64,000 nucleotides of DNA from Solibacillus sp040273735 (GCF_040273735.1 NZ_JBELZM010000010.1:79347-143346); one strand, 5' to 3'; shown: positions 19,312 through 27,588, numbered from the stretch's first letter. Notes: generated from the letters alone by a model not told the origin. Made by a program: numbers and translations.

Positions 19312-19588
19312 AATTTATGCTAAATTCGACAACAATGGTCATATTTCGCAGTATCGAGCAGATACCTCGTTAGAAGGTGCAGAAGAGTTTGATGTGGAGG
19401 ACTTTGACCATGAAAAATTCCGCTTCTATAAGCAAGTGGACGGGTCTTTAGTTTTTGACGAAGCACGTTATCAAGATTGGTTAAACCCTGTAGAAAATCC
19501 ATCGCAGCAAAAGTCAATGGAAGAAGTAATTTTGGCTAAGGCAGAAACAAAAACAATAAATATTATCATGGAAATGGGGCTTCTATAA
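19304..19588 (+). CDS. Small phage baseplate-region protein
   Basis: A 94-residue acidic protein. ATG 19304 is chosen (AGGTG at 19293), overlapping the fibre gene by eight bases. The N-terminal KIYAKFDNNGHISQYRADTS is beta-like and the C-terminus is helical. Its stop overlaps the next start (TAATG), so the two are translationally coupled. It may be a fibre chaperone, a common passenger behind fibre genes, but no motif proves it. Confidence 0.55.
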   Translation: MLKIYAKFDNNGHISQYRADTSLEGAEEFDVEDFDHEKFRFYKQVDGSLVFDEARYQDWLNPVENPSQQKSMEEVILAKAETKTINIIMEMGLL

Positions 19589-19779
19589 TGACACCAAGAC
19601 AATTCGCACAATCACGATTAATCGTAAACTACACACTGCTAGTAGAAGTAGGAGAAATGGTAATCGAGGAAGTGCCGGAAGTAATCACATTTAATGATCA
19701 ATCAACGTTACCTGTCCGCAGTGAGGTAATTGTTAACCTTGCTAAGAATGAGATTAAGACAATCGAGGAAACAATCTAA
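19588..19779 (+). CDS. Small phage protein, 63 residues
   Basis: Coupled to the preceding gene by a TAATG overlap and followed by a terminator. The product (VNYTLLVEVGEMVIEEVPEV) is beta-rich and acidic. Size and site recall XkdX-like small tail proteins, but the match is not firm. Confidence 0.5.
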   Translation: MTPRQFAQSRLIVNYTLLVEVGEMVIEEVPEVITFNDQSTLPVRSEVIVNLAKNEIKTIEETI

Positions 19780-19796
19780 TTAATATAAACGCTATG

Positions 19797-19820
19797 CACT
19801 CTCATTCGAGGGTGTTTTTT
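19797..19820 (+). terminator. Terminator after fibre gene cluster
   Basis: CACTCTC / GAGGGTG stem (one wobble) with an ATTC loop and six T. Confidence 0.85.
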
Positions 19821-19845
19821 ATTATGCTCGAAAGGCGGTGAAAAC

Positions 19846-21699
19846 TTGATTACGGTTAAACACGGGAACGAAGAGATACCTCTTAATTATATTAAATCCG
19901 CCAACCGTCGATTTCCTATGAATGATATTCCCGAAATGTCGATGATCGTCATTAATCATAAAGACAATCCAGGTTACCCGTATTTAAACGAGGAAGAAAT
20001 CATTATTACACCTGATGGGCATGAATGGCGTATCAAAGTGGAAAGTGAAGTCACGCATTATAAAAACATAAATGTGCAGCACATTTTGTTAGATTTAGCC
20101 GAAATGGAGTTTAACCATCTGCTTAATGGGATTTATACACCGGAGGAGCTATTGTCCACTGTTTTAAATGGTACCGGCTTCGTGTTGGATTTAGATGCTA
20201 CGGATTTAAACAGTGTCACTGTAAATGAATTCGGCCGTAAAAATCCGTGGCAAATGTTAAAGGATTCGTGTGAACTGTTAAATGCGGAATTTAAGGTATT
20301 GCCGGGGCGTATTATTCAAGCGAGGAAAGCTTCTATTATCGATAGAGGTAAGCAGTATCGGTACGGTTACAACCTGAAAAACGTGACAAAAAAAACCGAT
20401 TCTACGGATATTGTCACGCACGTCACGGTTAATTATGGTGAAAATTACGCACAATCTGAAACATTTGTCAGCCCCAATGCAGGGAATTACGAACGAAAAT
20501 ATTTCGGAGACATCATCAATGATGAACGCATCACCGACCGTGAAACTGCTAAGAAACGAGCGGATGCCGTATTTAAAGACATTGACATTTCTTACGAGCT
20601 GGATATTGCACAAATCGGAAATGATGTAGAGCTTGGCGAGACGGTACACACGATTTACGAGCCCTTAAACGACCTGTCCATAACGACCCGCATCTTAAGA
20701 TTACGGGATGATTGGAACGGTCAAGAGTTTGTTCTTACTGAAGCAACGGTTGGTAATTACGTTTTTAAAACTGCTAACCAAATCCTACAAGATCAAATTA
20801 AAGATACTGAAAAAGATGTTACAGAAAAGATTGATGAAACTAAAGAAGTCATTAATAAGAACATGTATTTTAAGTTTCAGGAAACTGAAGAAAAAATGCT
20901 GGACCAGTACACAACGGTAACAGCAGAGTATAATGCGGCAATTTTATTAAGTGCAAGGGAATTGAGAACAGATTTTTCTCAACAAGTTGAAACGATAAAC
21001 ACATCTATCACAGCACAGTACAGTAAAATAACAGCCGAATACAACTCAAGTCTTAGCCAAACTGCGCAACAAATTCGTAGCGAAGTGAATGCCAGTGTGA
21101 CTAGCATTGGTAACGACATGCAAAATGTAAGAAATGATGTATCAAGTGTCACACAAAGAGCAGGTTTATTAGAATCACGTGTTAGTTCTACTGAAACAAA
21201 TATCAGTAGCCAAGGTACGCGGATCGCGAGTGCTGAATCAAGTATTTCACAACAAGCTGCGCAGATTTCGCAACGTGTTTCATATACCGACTACACCGGC
21301 AGCCGCATTACCTCGTTAATCAATCAGGATCCATATGCAGTTTCAATAAGTGCTTCTAAGATTAATCTGAATGGTGCTGTAATAGTTAACGGATCCATTA
21401 GTGGTGCCACAAATATTAGTGTATCAAGTGACATTCGTATAGGTAACGCAATTAGATTTAGCGATTTTACTGAGATTACAACTTACAGCGGCGATATGAC
21501 GATTAATACCTATAATGACCTCACTATTCAAGCTAGTAATACTAGATTTTATGGGAATGTTGATTTCAGTGGCGCATATTCCGTCACAGGTCTTAGTGCG
21601 TCTAGTGTTAACGGTATGACGTTCACATACAACTCATCGAGTAATACTATCACAGTACGTCAGAACGGCGCATATTTGATGCAATTAAAAGGTATATAA
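19846..21699 (+). CDS. Tal-like tail protein (prophage endopeptidase tail family)
   Basis: A 617-residue protein with a TTG start after GGCGGTG. The N-terminal ~330 residues fit the gp18/Tal baseplate hub module found in Gram-positive siphophages (RFPMNDIPEMSMIVINHKDN; GYNLKNVTKKTDSTDIVT). Residues ~320-480 are a long Ser/Thr/Gln-rich coiled coil (QQVETINTSITAQYSK; SSVTQRAGLLESRVSSTE). The C-terminal ~120 residues are beta-helix-like repeats (SSDIRIGNAIRFSDF; TINTYNDLTIQASNTRFYG). It probably closes the tail tube and carries host-contact regions. No catalytic motif for a lytic domain is obvious. Confidence 0.8.
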   Translation: MITVKHGNEEIPLNYIKSANRRFPMNDIPEMSMIVINHKDNPGYPYLNEEEIIITPDGHEWRIKVESEVTHYKNINVQHILLDLAEMEFNHLLNGIYTPEELLSTVLNGTGFVLDLDATDLNSVTVNEFGRKNPWQMLKDSCELLNAEFKVLPGRIIQARKASIIDRGKQYRYGYNLKNVTKKTDSTDIVTHVTVNYGENYAQSETFVSPNAGNYERKYFGDIINDERITDRETAKKRADAVFKDIDISYELDIAQIGNDVELGETVHTIYEPLNDLSITTRILRLRDDWNGQEFVLTEATVGNYVFKTANQILQDQIKDTEKDVTEKIDETKEVINKNMYFKFQETEEKMLDQYTTVTAEYNAAILLSARELRTDFSQQVETINTSITAQYSKITAEYNSSLSQTAQQIRSEVNASVTSIGNDMQNVRNDVSSVTQRAGLLESRVSSTETNISSQGTRIASAESSISQQAAQISQRVSYTDYTGSRITSLINQDPYAVSISASKINLNGAVIVNGSISGATNISVSSDIRIGNAIRFSDFTEITTYSGDMTINTYNDLTIQASNTRFYGNVDFSGAYSVTGLSASSVNGMTFTYNSSSNTITVRQNGAYLMQLKGI

Positions 21700-21713
21700 A
21701 AGGAGAGGTTTAA

Positions 21714-21899
21714 ATGGTTTACAACGTACAGTTAAACAATGGGAACATTATTGAATTAAAAGGTGCAGCTTTTGATGTTGAAGCATTTACAAACACTTTA
21801 AACAACCAGCAAATAGTCTTTGTTAATCTTGGCGGTGCTATCGTCAACAAACATTTGATTCAAGCGATTTTACCGGTTCAAACTGAAAACCCAGTTTAA
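21714..21899 (+). CDS. Small phage protein, 61 residues
   Basis: A short beta-rich protein (MVYNVQLNNGNIIELKGAAF) with AAAAGGAGAGG upstream. It follows the Tal-like gene closely. Function is unknown. Confidence 0.55.
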   Translation: MVYNVQLNNGNIIELKGAAFDVEAFTNTLNNQQIVFVNLGGAIVNKHLIQAILPVQTENPV

Positions 21900-22020
21900 A
21901 ATAGCAAATTGAAGCGCGGTCATTATGACTGGCGGTTTGAAGCCGTTTTGTGGAAAATTAAGTGATAAAATATTAATGCTAGATAAGTATGTATTTAAGG
22001 TGAAGCATAAACATAAATTT

Positions 22021-22055
22021 AAGCAAAATCTTCTTGAAATAAGATGATTTTGCTT
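22021..22055. terminator. Hairpin between convergent genes
   Basis: AAGCAAAATC / GATTTTGCTT with a near-complementary inner stem. It lies between the plus-strand tail operon and the minus-strand moron and probably terminates both; the T-tracts are weak in either direction. Confidence 0.6.
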
Positions 22056-22067
22056 ATTAATTGGACC

Positions 22068-22970
22068 TTAATTAGCCGATGATTCAATTTGTTTAATCGT
22101 TGATTCTATTCGATCTAATTGAGTGAAATCAGGAAATTGATTTGTATTTTCTGGGTTTGCTAAATAGGAGGGATGAATTTGAGTACCTTCATTTATCAAT
22201 TCGGCCAGTGTTTTTACAGAGAACTTCATTTTTTCTAAGTATTCAGGGTCATAATCAATTCCTTCCCGATTTAACAAGTTTTTAGTTTCTGCTTCAACAA
22301 GTACATCGATACTTTTTGAAAGCCCTTTTTGTAAATCTGTTAAAGTATCATTTTTAATTTCCAGAGTTCTTGCTTGTTGTTCTAATATTTTGTATTGAAA
22401 AGTTTTATTACGTACAACAGCAGCAGTATGCGTAATTGCACCAATAAATCTAAGTGCAATAACTCCACCTACCATCAGTTCCACCCATAGCGAACCTGAA
22501 TCAAAATTTTGGATAGTAACATTTCCTTTAATTTTGTCATTAACTATGGCTTGCTCTAAAGATTTATTCAATTTAGTGAAAAATTTCCCTAAGGAATCCA
22601 AATCCTTATAATCGGGGAGTTTAACGCTAACTGAATATTCTTGTTGGTCAGGTATAGCCTGGTCAAAAGCTTCTAAGGTTGCAATACATTTACTCTTTAC
22701 AGTATTAACTATACTATTGAATTTACCATAAGTATTGGAATCAACTCTAATACGATCATTTATCGATTTATCATAATATATATTATCTAGATATGATAAA
22801 CTTTTTATTTCTTCTTCAAGAAAATTTAAATCTTTTAAATTATTTATTGCGTTTATTGTTTTTTGAAATCCAAATAGTTCGTAAATATCTGTATTTGGTA
22901 TTTTCTTACTTTCAAACTCTAAATTTTCAATGTTATTGTTTAATAATTGTTTCATGTCTCTTAGTCTCAT
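22068..22970 (-). CDS. Reverse-strand moron protein of unknown function, 300 residues
   Basis: The start is ATG at 22970, with AAAGGAGCTG just upstream; an in-frame upstream start at 23003 is not supported. The N-terminal ~150 residues are helical and charged. A hydrophobic stretch ELMVGGVIALRFIGAITHTA (~163-182) could be one membrane segment. A helical C-terminus follows (FSVKTLAELINEGTQIHPSYL). The gene is transcribed against the late operon from its own short divergent region and is AT-rich. These are features of lysogenic-conversion or exclusion genes. I do not recognise a family. Confidence 0.75.
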   Translation of the reverse strand: MRLRDMKQLLNNNIENLEFESKKIPNTDIYELFGFQKTINAINNLKDLNFLEEEIKSLSYLDNIYYDKSINDRIRVDSNTYGKFNSIVNTVKSKCIATLEAFDQAIPDQQEYSVSVKLPDYKDLDSLGKFFTKLNKSLEQAIVNDKIKGNVTIQNFDSGSLWVELMVGGVIALRFIGAITHTAAVVRNKTFQYKILEQQARTLEIKNDTLTDLQKGLSKSIDVLVEAETKNLLNREGIDYDPEYLEKMKFSVKTLAELINEGTQIHPSYLANPENTNQFPDFTQLDRIESTIKQIESSAN

Positions 22971-23023
22971 TTTACCAGCTCCTTTACTGGATAATAGTAC
23001 CATAAAATTAGGGGGTAGTAATT

Positions 23024-23179
23024 ATGGAAAATGAAAAATTTGAGTTTATAGTTAATGGAAACATACTGTCATTTATAAAAGGAAATCAGAAATTTGAAAT
23101 TAAATTTAATACAAATGAGGATTTAAGTAGTTTTTTACTAAAACTTTTATTAAAAAACATTGAGTATACAGAAAGTTAA
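23024..23179 (+). CDS. Small prophage protein, 51 residues
   Basis: Divergent from the moron gene, with AGGGGGTAG upstream of ATG 23024. The product begins MENEKFEFIVNGNILSF and is beta then helical. The FEFIVNGNIL stretch resembles YEFIVEGNIL in the 68-residue protein at 28059, suggesting two related small genes. Confidence 0.5.
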   Translation: MENEKFEFIVNGNILSFIKGNQKFEIKFNTNEDLSSFLLKLLLKNIEYTES

Positions 23180-23332
23180 ATAGTGGCAGTTCGATGTATT
23201 TAGCATCTTTGCCAAGTGGGTTTAATATAAATTGTTTCGTAAAATACAATAGATAAACTCGGAATATATAAGTACATTGCTAGGTGGAATTTTGCATTTA
23301 CTTTAAAGGTCGAACTAAGAGTTTTACTATTT

Positions 23333-23362
23333 GCCTTCCGCAATCATCTGTGGAGGGCTTTT
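23333..23362 (+). terminator. Terminator upstream of lysis cassette
   Basis: GCCTTCCGC / GTGGAGGGC stem followed by TTTT. The rest of the 23180-23405 gap shows nothing recognisable. Confidence 0.75.
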
Positions 23363-23405
23363 ATATTGGATTGGGGGGATGGAAATGCCGGAAGGAGGTA
23401 ATTCC

Positions 23406-23777
23406 ATGTATAAAGTTGTTGAAGAGTACGGCAAGGCTATCAATGAAAATATACTGCCGCGGTTGGAGATTCTAGAAAAAGAGCATATGGCGTTTAAGCA
23501 GGAAGTGACAAGCCTAAAAGCCGATATGGCAAATGTCCAGAAAGGGCAAAAAGATTTAGAAGTAACTGTTATGAAAGACGGCAAGGAAACACGCGACTTG
23601 CTGAAACCATTTGCTGACCACGCATTAAAACAAATGGAGTTTGATGCGCAGGCAAAAAAAGAAATCGCCATAAAGAAGTTGGACAATAAAGATAAAGCAA
23701 CAGTGGCTTTATACGGTGCTATTGGTAGTGGAGGCATTGTGACAATTATTGCGGGTATCGTAGCCTTATTTAGATAG
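23406..23777 (+). CDS. XhlA-like lysis accessory protein
   Basis: A 123-residue protein. ATG 23406 lies seven bases after GGAAGGAGG. A long N-terminal coiled coil (residues ~10-85, LEILEKEHMAFKQEVTSLKA) ends in a single C-terminal membrane segment (VALYGAIGSGGIVTIIAGIVAL). This matches the PBSX XhlA/haemolysin-like plan, which works with the holin in host lysis. It starts the lysis operon. Confidence 0.85.
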   Translation: MYKVVEEYGKAINENILPRLEILEKEHMAFKQEVTSLKADMANVQKGQKDLEVTVMKDGKETRDLLKPFADHALKQMEFDAQAKKEIAIKKLDNKDKATVALYGAIGSGGIVTIIAGIVALFR

Positions 23778-23788
23778 GAGGAAATCAC

Positions 23789-24049
23789 ATGAAAATTAAC
23801 TGGAAAGTACGTATGCAACATAAACAATTTTGGGTATCACTAATAGCATTACTCATTGTACTCGCTAATCAAATAGCGGGTATTTTTAATGTCGATATTA
23901 CCATTTACAGCGAACAAGTGACAGGCATTTCAGAATCATTTCTCATGGTTTTTGTGCTTTTGGGTATTATTGTAGATCCTACGACAAACGGCGTATCTGA
24001 CAGCATGAGAGCCTTGCGATATGATAAACCAAAGGATGATGGATTATGA
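23789..24049 (+). CDS. Phage holin, phi LC3 type
   Basis: An 86-residue membrane protein with segments at ~14-33 and ~47-63 and a charged C-terminus ending in a DPTTNGVSDSMRALRYDKP motif typical of phi LC3 family holins. It forms membrane lesions that release the amidase. ATGA overlap with the amidase gene couples their translation. Confidence 0.92.
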   Translation: MKINWKVRMQHKQFWVSLIALLIVLANQIAGIFNVDITIYSEQVTGISESFLMVFVLLGIIVDPTTNGVSDSMRALRYDKPKDDGL

Positions 24050-24825
24050 TTACTATTTCAGGTGGACATTTCGGACCAAGAACAGGCGCACATGATTTAA
24101 TTGATGAAGGTACAGAAAACATTAAAGTGGCTAAAGAAGTAACAGCGCTATTACGTGCATCAGGCATTACTACCAACTACATTGAGGATAATGTCAGTAA
24201 ATCGGCAAAACAAAATATTCCTTGGTTAATTGCAATGCATAATAAAACCGACCGTGAAATTGATGTGAGTATTCATTTTAATTCGTCAGTCGGCACGCAT
24301 AGCAAAGGGATTGGTACGGAAACACTCGTATACAGCGATAAAAATAAAGTAATCGCTCAAAAGATTACGGATGCCATTGCTAATGCTTCAGGTCTAAAAA
24401 ATCGTGGAGTTAAAATCCGTACTGATCTAGGATTGTTAAAAGGTACAAATAAACCTTGTTACTTAATTGAAGTGTGCTTTGTTAATGATACTGTGGATGT
24501 AGCATTATATCATAGAGACTTTGATAAAATATGCCGAGCTATTGCAAATGAGTTAGCAAAAGCGGTTGGAAAATCATTGATGTCTTCCGTTACTATTTCA
24601 ACTGTAGAGGACAAAAAGGCGCGTACAATGGCTATTAACAGCCCATCATTAAACGATATTTTAAATGGTATTCTGAACAGTAAAGGACAACGTGAAATCA
24701 TTGTGAATTATGCCATTGGTGAGGGCGCACATAAGTCTTGGCTTGATAAGTTAAATGATCGTACTATTACAAATGATGAAATTCTAGCGTTAGCTGCTAT
24801 GTCGATTGTTAATTTGAATAAATAA
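24046..24825 (+). CDS. N-acetylmuramoyl-L-alanine amidase endolysin (Amidase_3)
   Basis: A 259-residue zinc amidase. Likely metal ligands are H8 (ISGGHFG), E21 or E24 (LIDEGTEN) and H77 (DVSIHFNSS), with catalytic E142 (YLIEVCFVND). The catalytic domain spans ~1-175. The C-terminal ~70 residues (SPSLNDILNGILNSKGQRE...) form a helical module, probably for wall binding. It cuts the bond between MurNAc and L-alanine at host lysis. There is no signal peptide, which fits holin-dependent release. Confidence 0.92.
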   Translation: MITISGGHFGPRTGAHDLIDEGTENIKVAKEVTALLRASGITTNYIEDNVSKSAKQNIPWLIAMHNKTDREIDVSIHFNSSVGTHSKGIGTETLVYSDKNKVIAQKITDAIANASGLKNRGVKIRTDLGLLKGTNKPCYLIEVCFVNDTVDVALYHRDFDKICRAIANELAKAVGKSLMSSVTISTVEDKKARTMAINSPSLNDILNGILNSKGQREIIVNYAIGEGAHKSWLDKLNDRTITNDEILALAAMSIVNLNK

Positions 24826-24830
24826 AGTTA

Positions 24831-24877
24831 AAGCCCGTTACTACTGTATCAATCCAGTGGTAGCGGGCTTTTTATTT
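24831..24877 (+). terminator. Strong terminator closing the lysis operon
   Basis: AAGCCCGTTACTACTG / CAGTGGTAGCGGGCTT stem followed by a T-rich run. It marks the end of the late operon. Confidence 0.9.
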
Positions 24878-24996
24878 TGACAAAAATTAATCGCACCAGA
24901 TTTTTTGAATAAAAGCCTTAATTTAATATTACTAAACGACACCTTAGGCTTTTGGGTGCTCTAATAAAATGACGCCTTTTGATATTCTGTTTTTAA

Positions 24997-25317
24997 TTAT
25001 AAAAAATTGTAGAGGTCAATAAAAATATATGCTGTGTAAAGTAGTGGGATTGAAATTATATAAATAAATTTTTTTTTAAATGATAAAGTCTTTAGTTTGT
25101 TTTCAAATATTAAAGATAAAATAAATGTAGCAAAAAGCAAAAAAACAAATAATGTTGACGGAAAAAAAATTTGGTAAAACACTCTGTCGGAAGATGTTAT
25201 ATCTCCGGGGAAACTAGAAGAAGCATAATTACGACTTATATCAATATAAAAATGACTTCCAATTGTCCAAAAATAAGTAATCAAAGCATAAATTATTAAT
25301 ACAAAAATAAGAATCAT
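24997..25317 (-). CDS. Small membrane protein next to secreted moron
   Basis: A 106-residue protein with GGAGGAAAG before its start. It has three hydrophobic segments (ILIFVLIIYALITYFWTIG at the N-terminus; IFFPSTLFVFLLFATFILSL; FIYIISIPLLYTAYIFIDL). It is very AT-rich and diverges from the secreted protein gene at 25391, from which it is separated by only 73 bases. It could be an immunity partner for that protein, but no sequence signature proves this. Confidence 0.65.
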   Translation of the reverse strand: MILIFVLIIYALITYFWTIGSHFYIDISRNYASSSFPGDITSSDRVFYQIFFPSTLFVFLLFATFILSLIFENKLKTLSFKKKFIYIISIPLLYTAYIFIDLYNFL

Positions 25318-25390
25318 TTTTCTTTCCTCCTTTTTTTATTTTACTAAAATATCTATATGTGGTAATATTTATAAAAAGGATGGTGCATAA

Positions 25391-26410
25391 ATGAAGAAAA
25401 TTATTTTGTTGCTTGTGGTGTTTTTATTTACTTTAGTAGTTAATACAAACATTATATCAGCTTCTATTGATGAAAAGAATATTGATGAAAAGAATATTGA
25501 TGAAAAGAATATTGATGAAAATTATATTGTTGAAGATTTCATTTTGAGAGATCCAATTACAAATAAATATTCAAGTGATTGGTCACATTTAGATACACCT
25601 GAGAATATTCAATTACAAAAAGAAGTTCAAAACTATTTTTTAGGGAATACTACAAAAACACAAAGTAGACAAATACAGGGTGCAGATGGTGCCGATGATT
25701 TAAATAAAAGAATTGATGATTTTTTAAGTTCAGTATATCCTGATATTGATTTTAATGCTTCTGAAAATACAATTTCTCCTATGGCTTCTTACGATATACC
25801 GGGAAAAGTAGAAAAAGCTGGTTTAATAGCATTAGAAGGAAGAATTCTGCTGGTTATTAGTAATAATTTGACTCCTTCTAATATTGCTTCATCTCATCAA
25901 AATGCTACTGCAGCTAGAGATCATGGTAGTAGATATGCTGAAAATAATAACTATTATTCTAATGGTAAGTTAATAACATGGGATAACACAGCAGATACAC
26001 TAAGACATTTTGCTTGGAATTATATGAATAGTAATGATTCTGGTGTTACAAAAGCAAAGGCTATGGGTGATGGTCATGAACTTGCATTAATAGCTTATAA
26101 ATATATGAATGATGATAGAGATACTGCTAGTGTATGTAAATATGCTATTAGTTGTATGCAAACTATGGCGATTCAAAAAACATTAAATCATTATGATTTA
26201 GCTAAAGGTAATTTTACTTCATTTAATAATATTTTTGATAATTCTAGTGTTATGGATTTACTAAACAATTCAAAAGGGCGATTAGCATATTCACAGGGAA
26301 ATGCTACTTATTCTGTTCCTTTTAATAGAATGCTTAGTAATGGTGAACTAATTAAAACACCAAATAGTATATTCAGTTCTCAAAGAAGAACAGCTTGGAA
26401 TGAATTCTAA
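25391..26410 (+). CDS. Secreted moron protein with RHxxW...HE domain (DUF6973-like)
   Basis: A 339-residue protein with a clear signal peptide (KKIILLLVVFLFTLVVNTNIISA, ~2-24), then four copies of an IDEKN-type pentapeptide. The mature domain carries DTLRHFAWNYMN (~199-210) and GDGHELALIAYKYMN (~222-236), the RHxxW plus downstream GxHE signature I associate with DUF6973. That domain is found in exported proteins including some polymorphic toxins. AAAAGGATGG precedes the start and a terminator follows. The base composition is strongly AT-rich compared with the phage late genes, a mark of separate acquisition. Function is not known. Confidence 0.75.
   Translation: MKKIILLLVVFLFTLVVNTNIISASIDEKNIDEKNIDEKNIDENYIVEDFILRDPITNKYSSDWSHLDTPENIQLQKEVQNYFLGNTTKTQSRQIQGADGADDLNKRIDDFLSSVYPDIDFNASENTISPMASYDIPGKVEKAGLIALEGRILLVISNNLTPSNIASSHQNATAARDHGSRYAENNNYYSNGKLITWDNTADTLRHFAWNYMNSNDSGVTKAKAMGDGHELALIAYKYMNDDRDTASVCKYAISCMQTMAIQKTLNHYDLAKGNFTSFNNIFDNSSVMDLLNNSKGRLAYSQGNATYSVPFNRMLSNGELIKTPNSIFSSQRRTAWNEF
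25466..25520 (+). repeat. 15-bp tandem repeat encoding IDEKN
   Basis: ATTGATGAAAAGAAT is repeated three times in a row, with a partial fourth copy, just after the signal peptide codons of the secreted protein. Copy number is likely to vary by slippage in steps of five residues. Confidence 0.95.
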
Positions 26411-26424
26411 AAAGTAATTAAAGG

Positions 26425-26451
26425 AGAGTAGCAAATGCTACTCTTTTTTTT
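26425..26451 (+). terminator. Terminator after secreted moron gene
   Basis: AGAGTAGC / GCTACTCT stem with an AAAT loop followed by eight T. Confidence 0.9.
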
Positions 26452-26526
26452 ATACTGTTGTTTTTAAGAATGTTAAATTTGAAATAAGGCTTGGAGCGCC
26501 TTCTATTAATTCAAATAAACAAATTA

Positions 26527-26555
26527 AAGCCCGATACTTTTATAGTAGCGGGCTT
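26527..26555 (-). terminator. Terminator for the minus-strand small-gene cluster
   Basis: AAGCCCG / CGGGCTT stem (inner TACT/AGTA) eight bases beyond the stop of the helix-turn-helix gene at 26563. On the minus strand it is followed by TTTAATTTG. Confidence 0.65.
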
Positions 26556-26562
26556 ATTGCAT

Positions 26563-26802
26563 TTATTCATCATAAGGTCTATATTTCTTTCGAAGCGGTT
26601 CCAGCTCTTCTTTCTTTTCTAATATCATGCTTTTTAGAAAGATTTTCGGCTGTTGTTTAACAGCAATTAATTTACCATCTTTTACGAGTTGCCCGAGTCT
26701 TGCTTTTGATATATCAAGTATTTCTATAGCCTCTGCTGCAGAGAGTAATTCTTTCTCCAGGAAATGAAGTAATTCTTCAGTTGATGTAAATTGATATTTC
26801 AT
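26563..26802 (-). CDS. Small helix-turn-helix DNA-binding protein
   Basis: A 79-residue protein. Residues ~20-50 (LLSAAEAIEILDISKARLGQ followed by LVKDGKLIAVK) form a MerR/excisionase-type winged helix-turn-helix. AAAGGTGAG precedes the start. It is the most downstream gene of a minus-strand cluster near the prophage right end. It could be an excisionase-like or regulatory factor. Confidence 0.7.
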   Translation of the reverse strand: MKYQFTSTEELLHFLEKELLSAAEAIEILDISKARLGQLVKDGKLIAVKQQPKIFLKSMILEKKEELEPLRKKYRPYDE

Positions 26803-26806
26803 ATAC

Positions 26807-26998
26807 TCACCTTTCTTTTACAAACATAAATAGTACAATTCTTGCAATGTGAATTAAAATTATGACGCTATAAAGGGCTATTAATCCATAGTCAAATGCT
26901 GACGGGTTTTCAAAATCAACATATGCCAGAAGGATAACTGTACTCGCAATAAATAAAGCAATATTTGTATAACCAATTCTTTTGAGCATTTTTTTCAT
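26807..26998 (-). CDS. Small two-span membrane protein
   Basis: A 63-residue protein with two hydrophobic segments (TNIALFIASTVILLAYV and YGLIALYSVIILIHIARIVL) and a basic N-terminus. It ends four bases before the helix-turn-helix gene, so they form an operon. The ribosome binding site is weak. Function is unknown. Confidence 0.55.
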   Translation of the reverse strand: MKKMLKRIGYTNIALFIASTVILLAYVDFENPSAFDYGLIALYSVIILIHIARIVLFMFVKER

Positions 26999-27028
26999 AC
27001 TTCTAAGTGGATGTGATATAGTATAGGT

Positions 27029-27050
27029 GAAGGAGGCGCTAACCTCCTTC
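27029..27050. repeat. Stem-loop downstream of small basic gene
   Basis: GAAGGAGG / CCTCCTTC with a six-base loop, between two minus-strand genes. It lacks a good T-tract, so it may be an RNA processing or attenuation element rather than a full terminator. Confidence 0.5.
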
Positions 27051-27057
27051 GGTAGTG

Positions 27058-27207
27058 TTATTTGCGACGTTTCTTCTTGCCGGGAGAGCGTCGCTTTTTC
27101 TTTTTGCCTTGTGTCATGTCGTAAATGTCTTTCAAGCCTGATGTGAAGGCTTTGAATGTTGTAGCGACTAGTGCGACTGTTGCAAGGACTTTTTCGAAAT
27201 CATCCAC
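27058..27207 (-). CDS. Small basic-tailed prophage protein, 49 residues
   Basis: A GTG start lies seven bases after AAAGGAGGTG. The N-terminal half is an amphipathic or hydrophobic helix (FEKVLATVALVATTFKAFTS) and the C-terminal ~16 residues are almost all Lys/Arg (KKKKRRSPGKKKRRK). The plan resembles small membrane-active or nucleic-acid-binding peptides. It is not recognised. Confidence 0.6.
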   Translation of the reverse strand: MDDFEKVLATVALVATTFKAFTSGLKDIYDMTQGKKKKRRSPGKKKRRK

Positions 27208-27363
27208 TCTTGTTCACCTCCTTTCTATAAATTAATTATACTATACCTATTTAAAAAAGTAAATAGATATTTTTAATAATATTTCCATATTACTTAGAAA
27301 TTTCATGTTTTAAAATAGGAACATCTGTTCTATAATAATTTTAAAAGGAACGAGGTGCTTGCA

Positions 27364-27588
27364 ATGAAAGACCAAATTAAAAAAGCAATGCAATACAATC
27401 AAATCGTAGATATTATGTACATTGCAAAAGACGATGCAATCACTAAACGGCGAATCAAGTTAATAAAAATTGCCGGAAGTACAGTGCAAGCTTACTGTTT
27501 TACAAGACATGCCAAACGAACATTTAAAATAGACAATATTTTAGCGGTATATCCAGTAATTAGTAAAGCGAGTGGGCTAAATGCATAA
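27364..27588 (+). CDS. Small WYL-like domain protein
   Basis: A 74-residue protein with GAGGTG before ATG 27364. Residues ~14-62 (VDIMYIAKDDAITKRRIKLI then AYCFTRHAKRTFKIDNILAV) match the shape of a WYL domain: beta strands with a basic, aromatic, ligand-binding face ending FKIDNI. WYL domains sense nucleic acid or nucleotide ligands and regulate phage and defence genes. Here the domain stands alone without a DNA-binding part. It overlaps the next gene by eight bases. Confidence 0.6.
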   Translation: MKDQIKKAMQYNQIVDIMYIAKDDAITKRRIKLIKIAGSTVQAYCFTRHAKRTFKIDNILAVYPVISKASGLNA

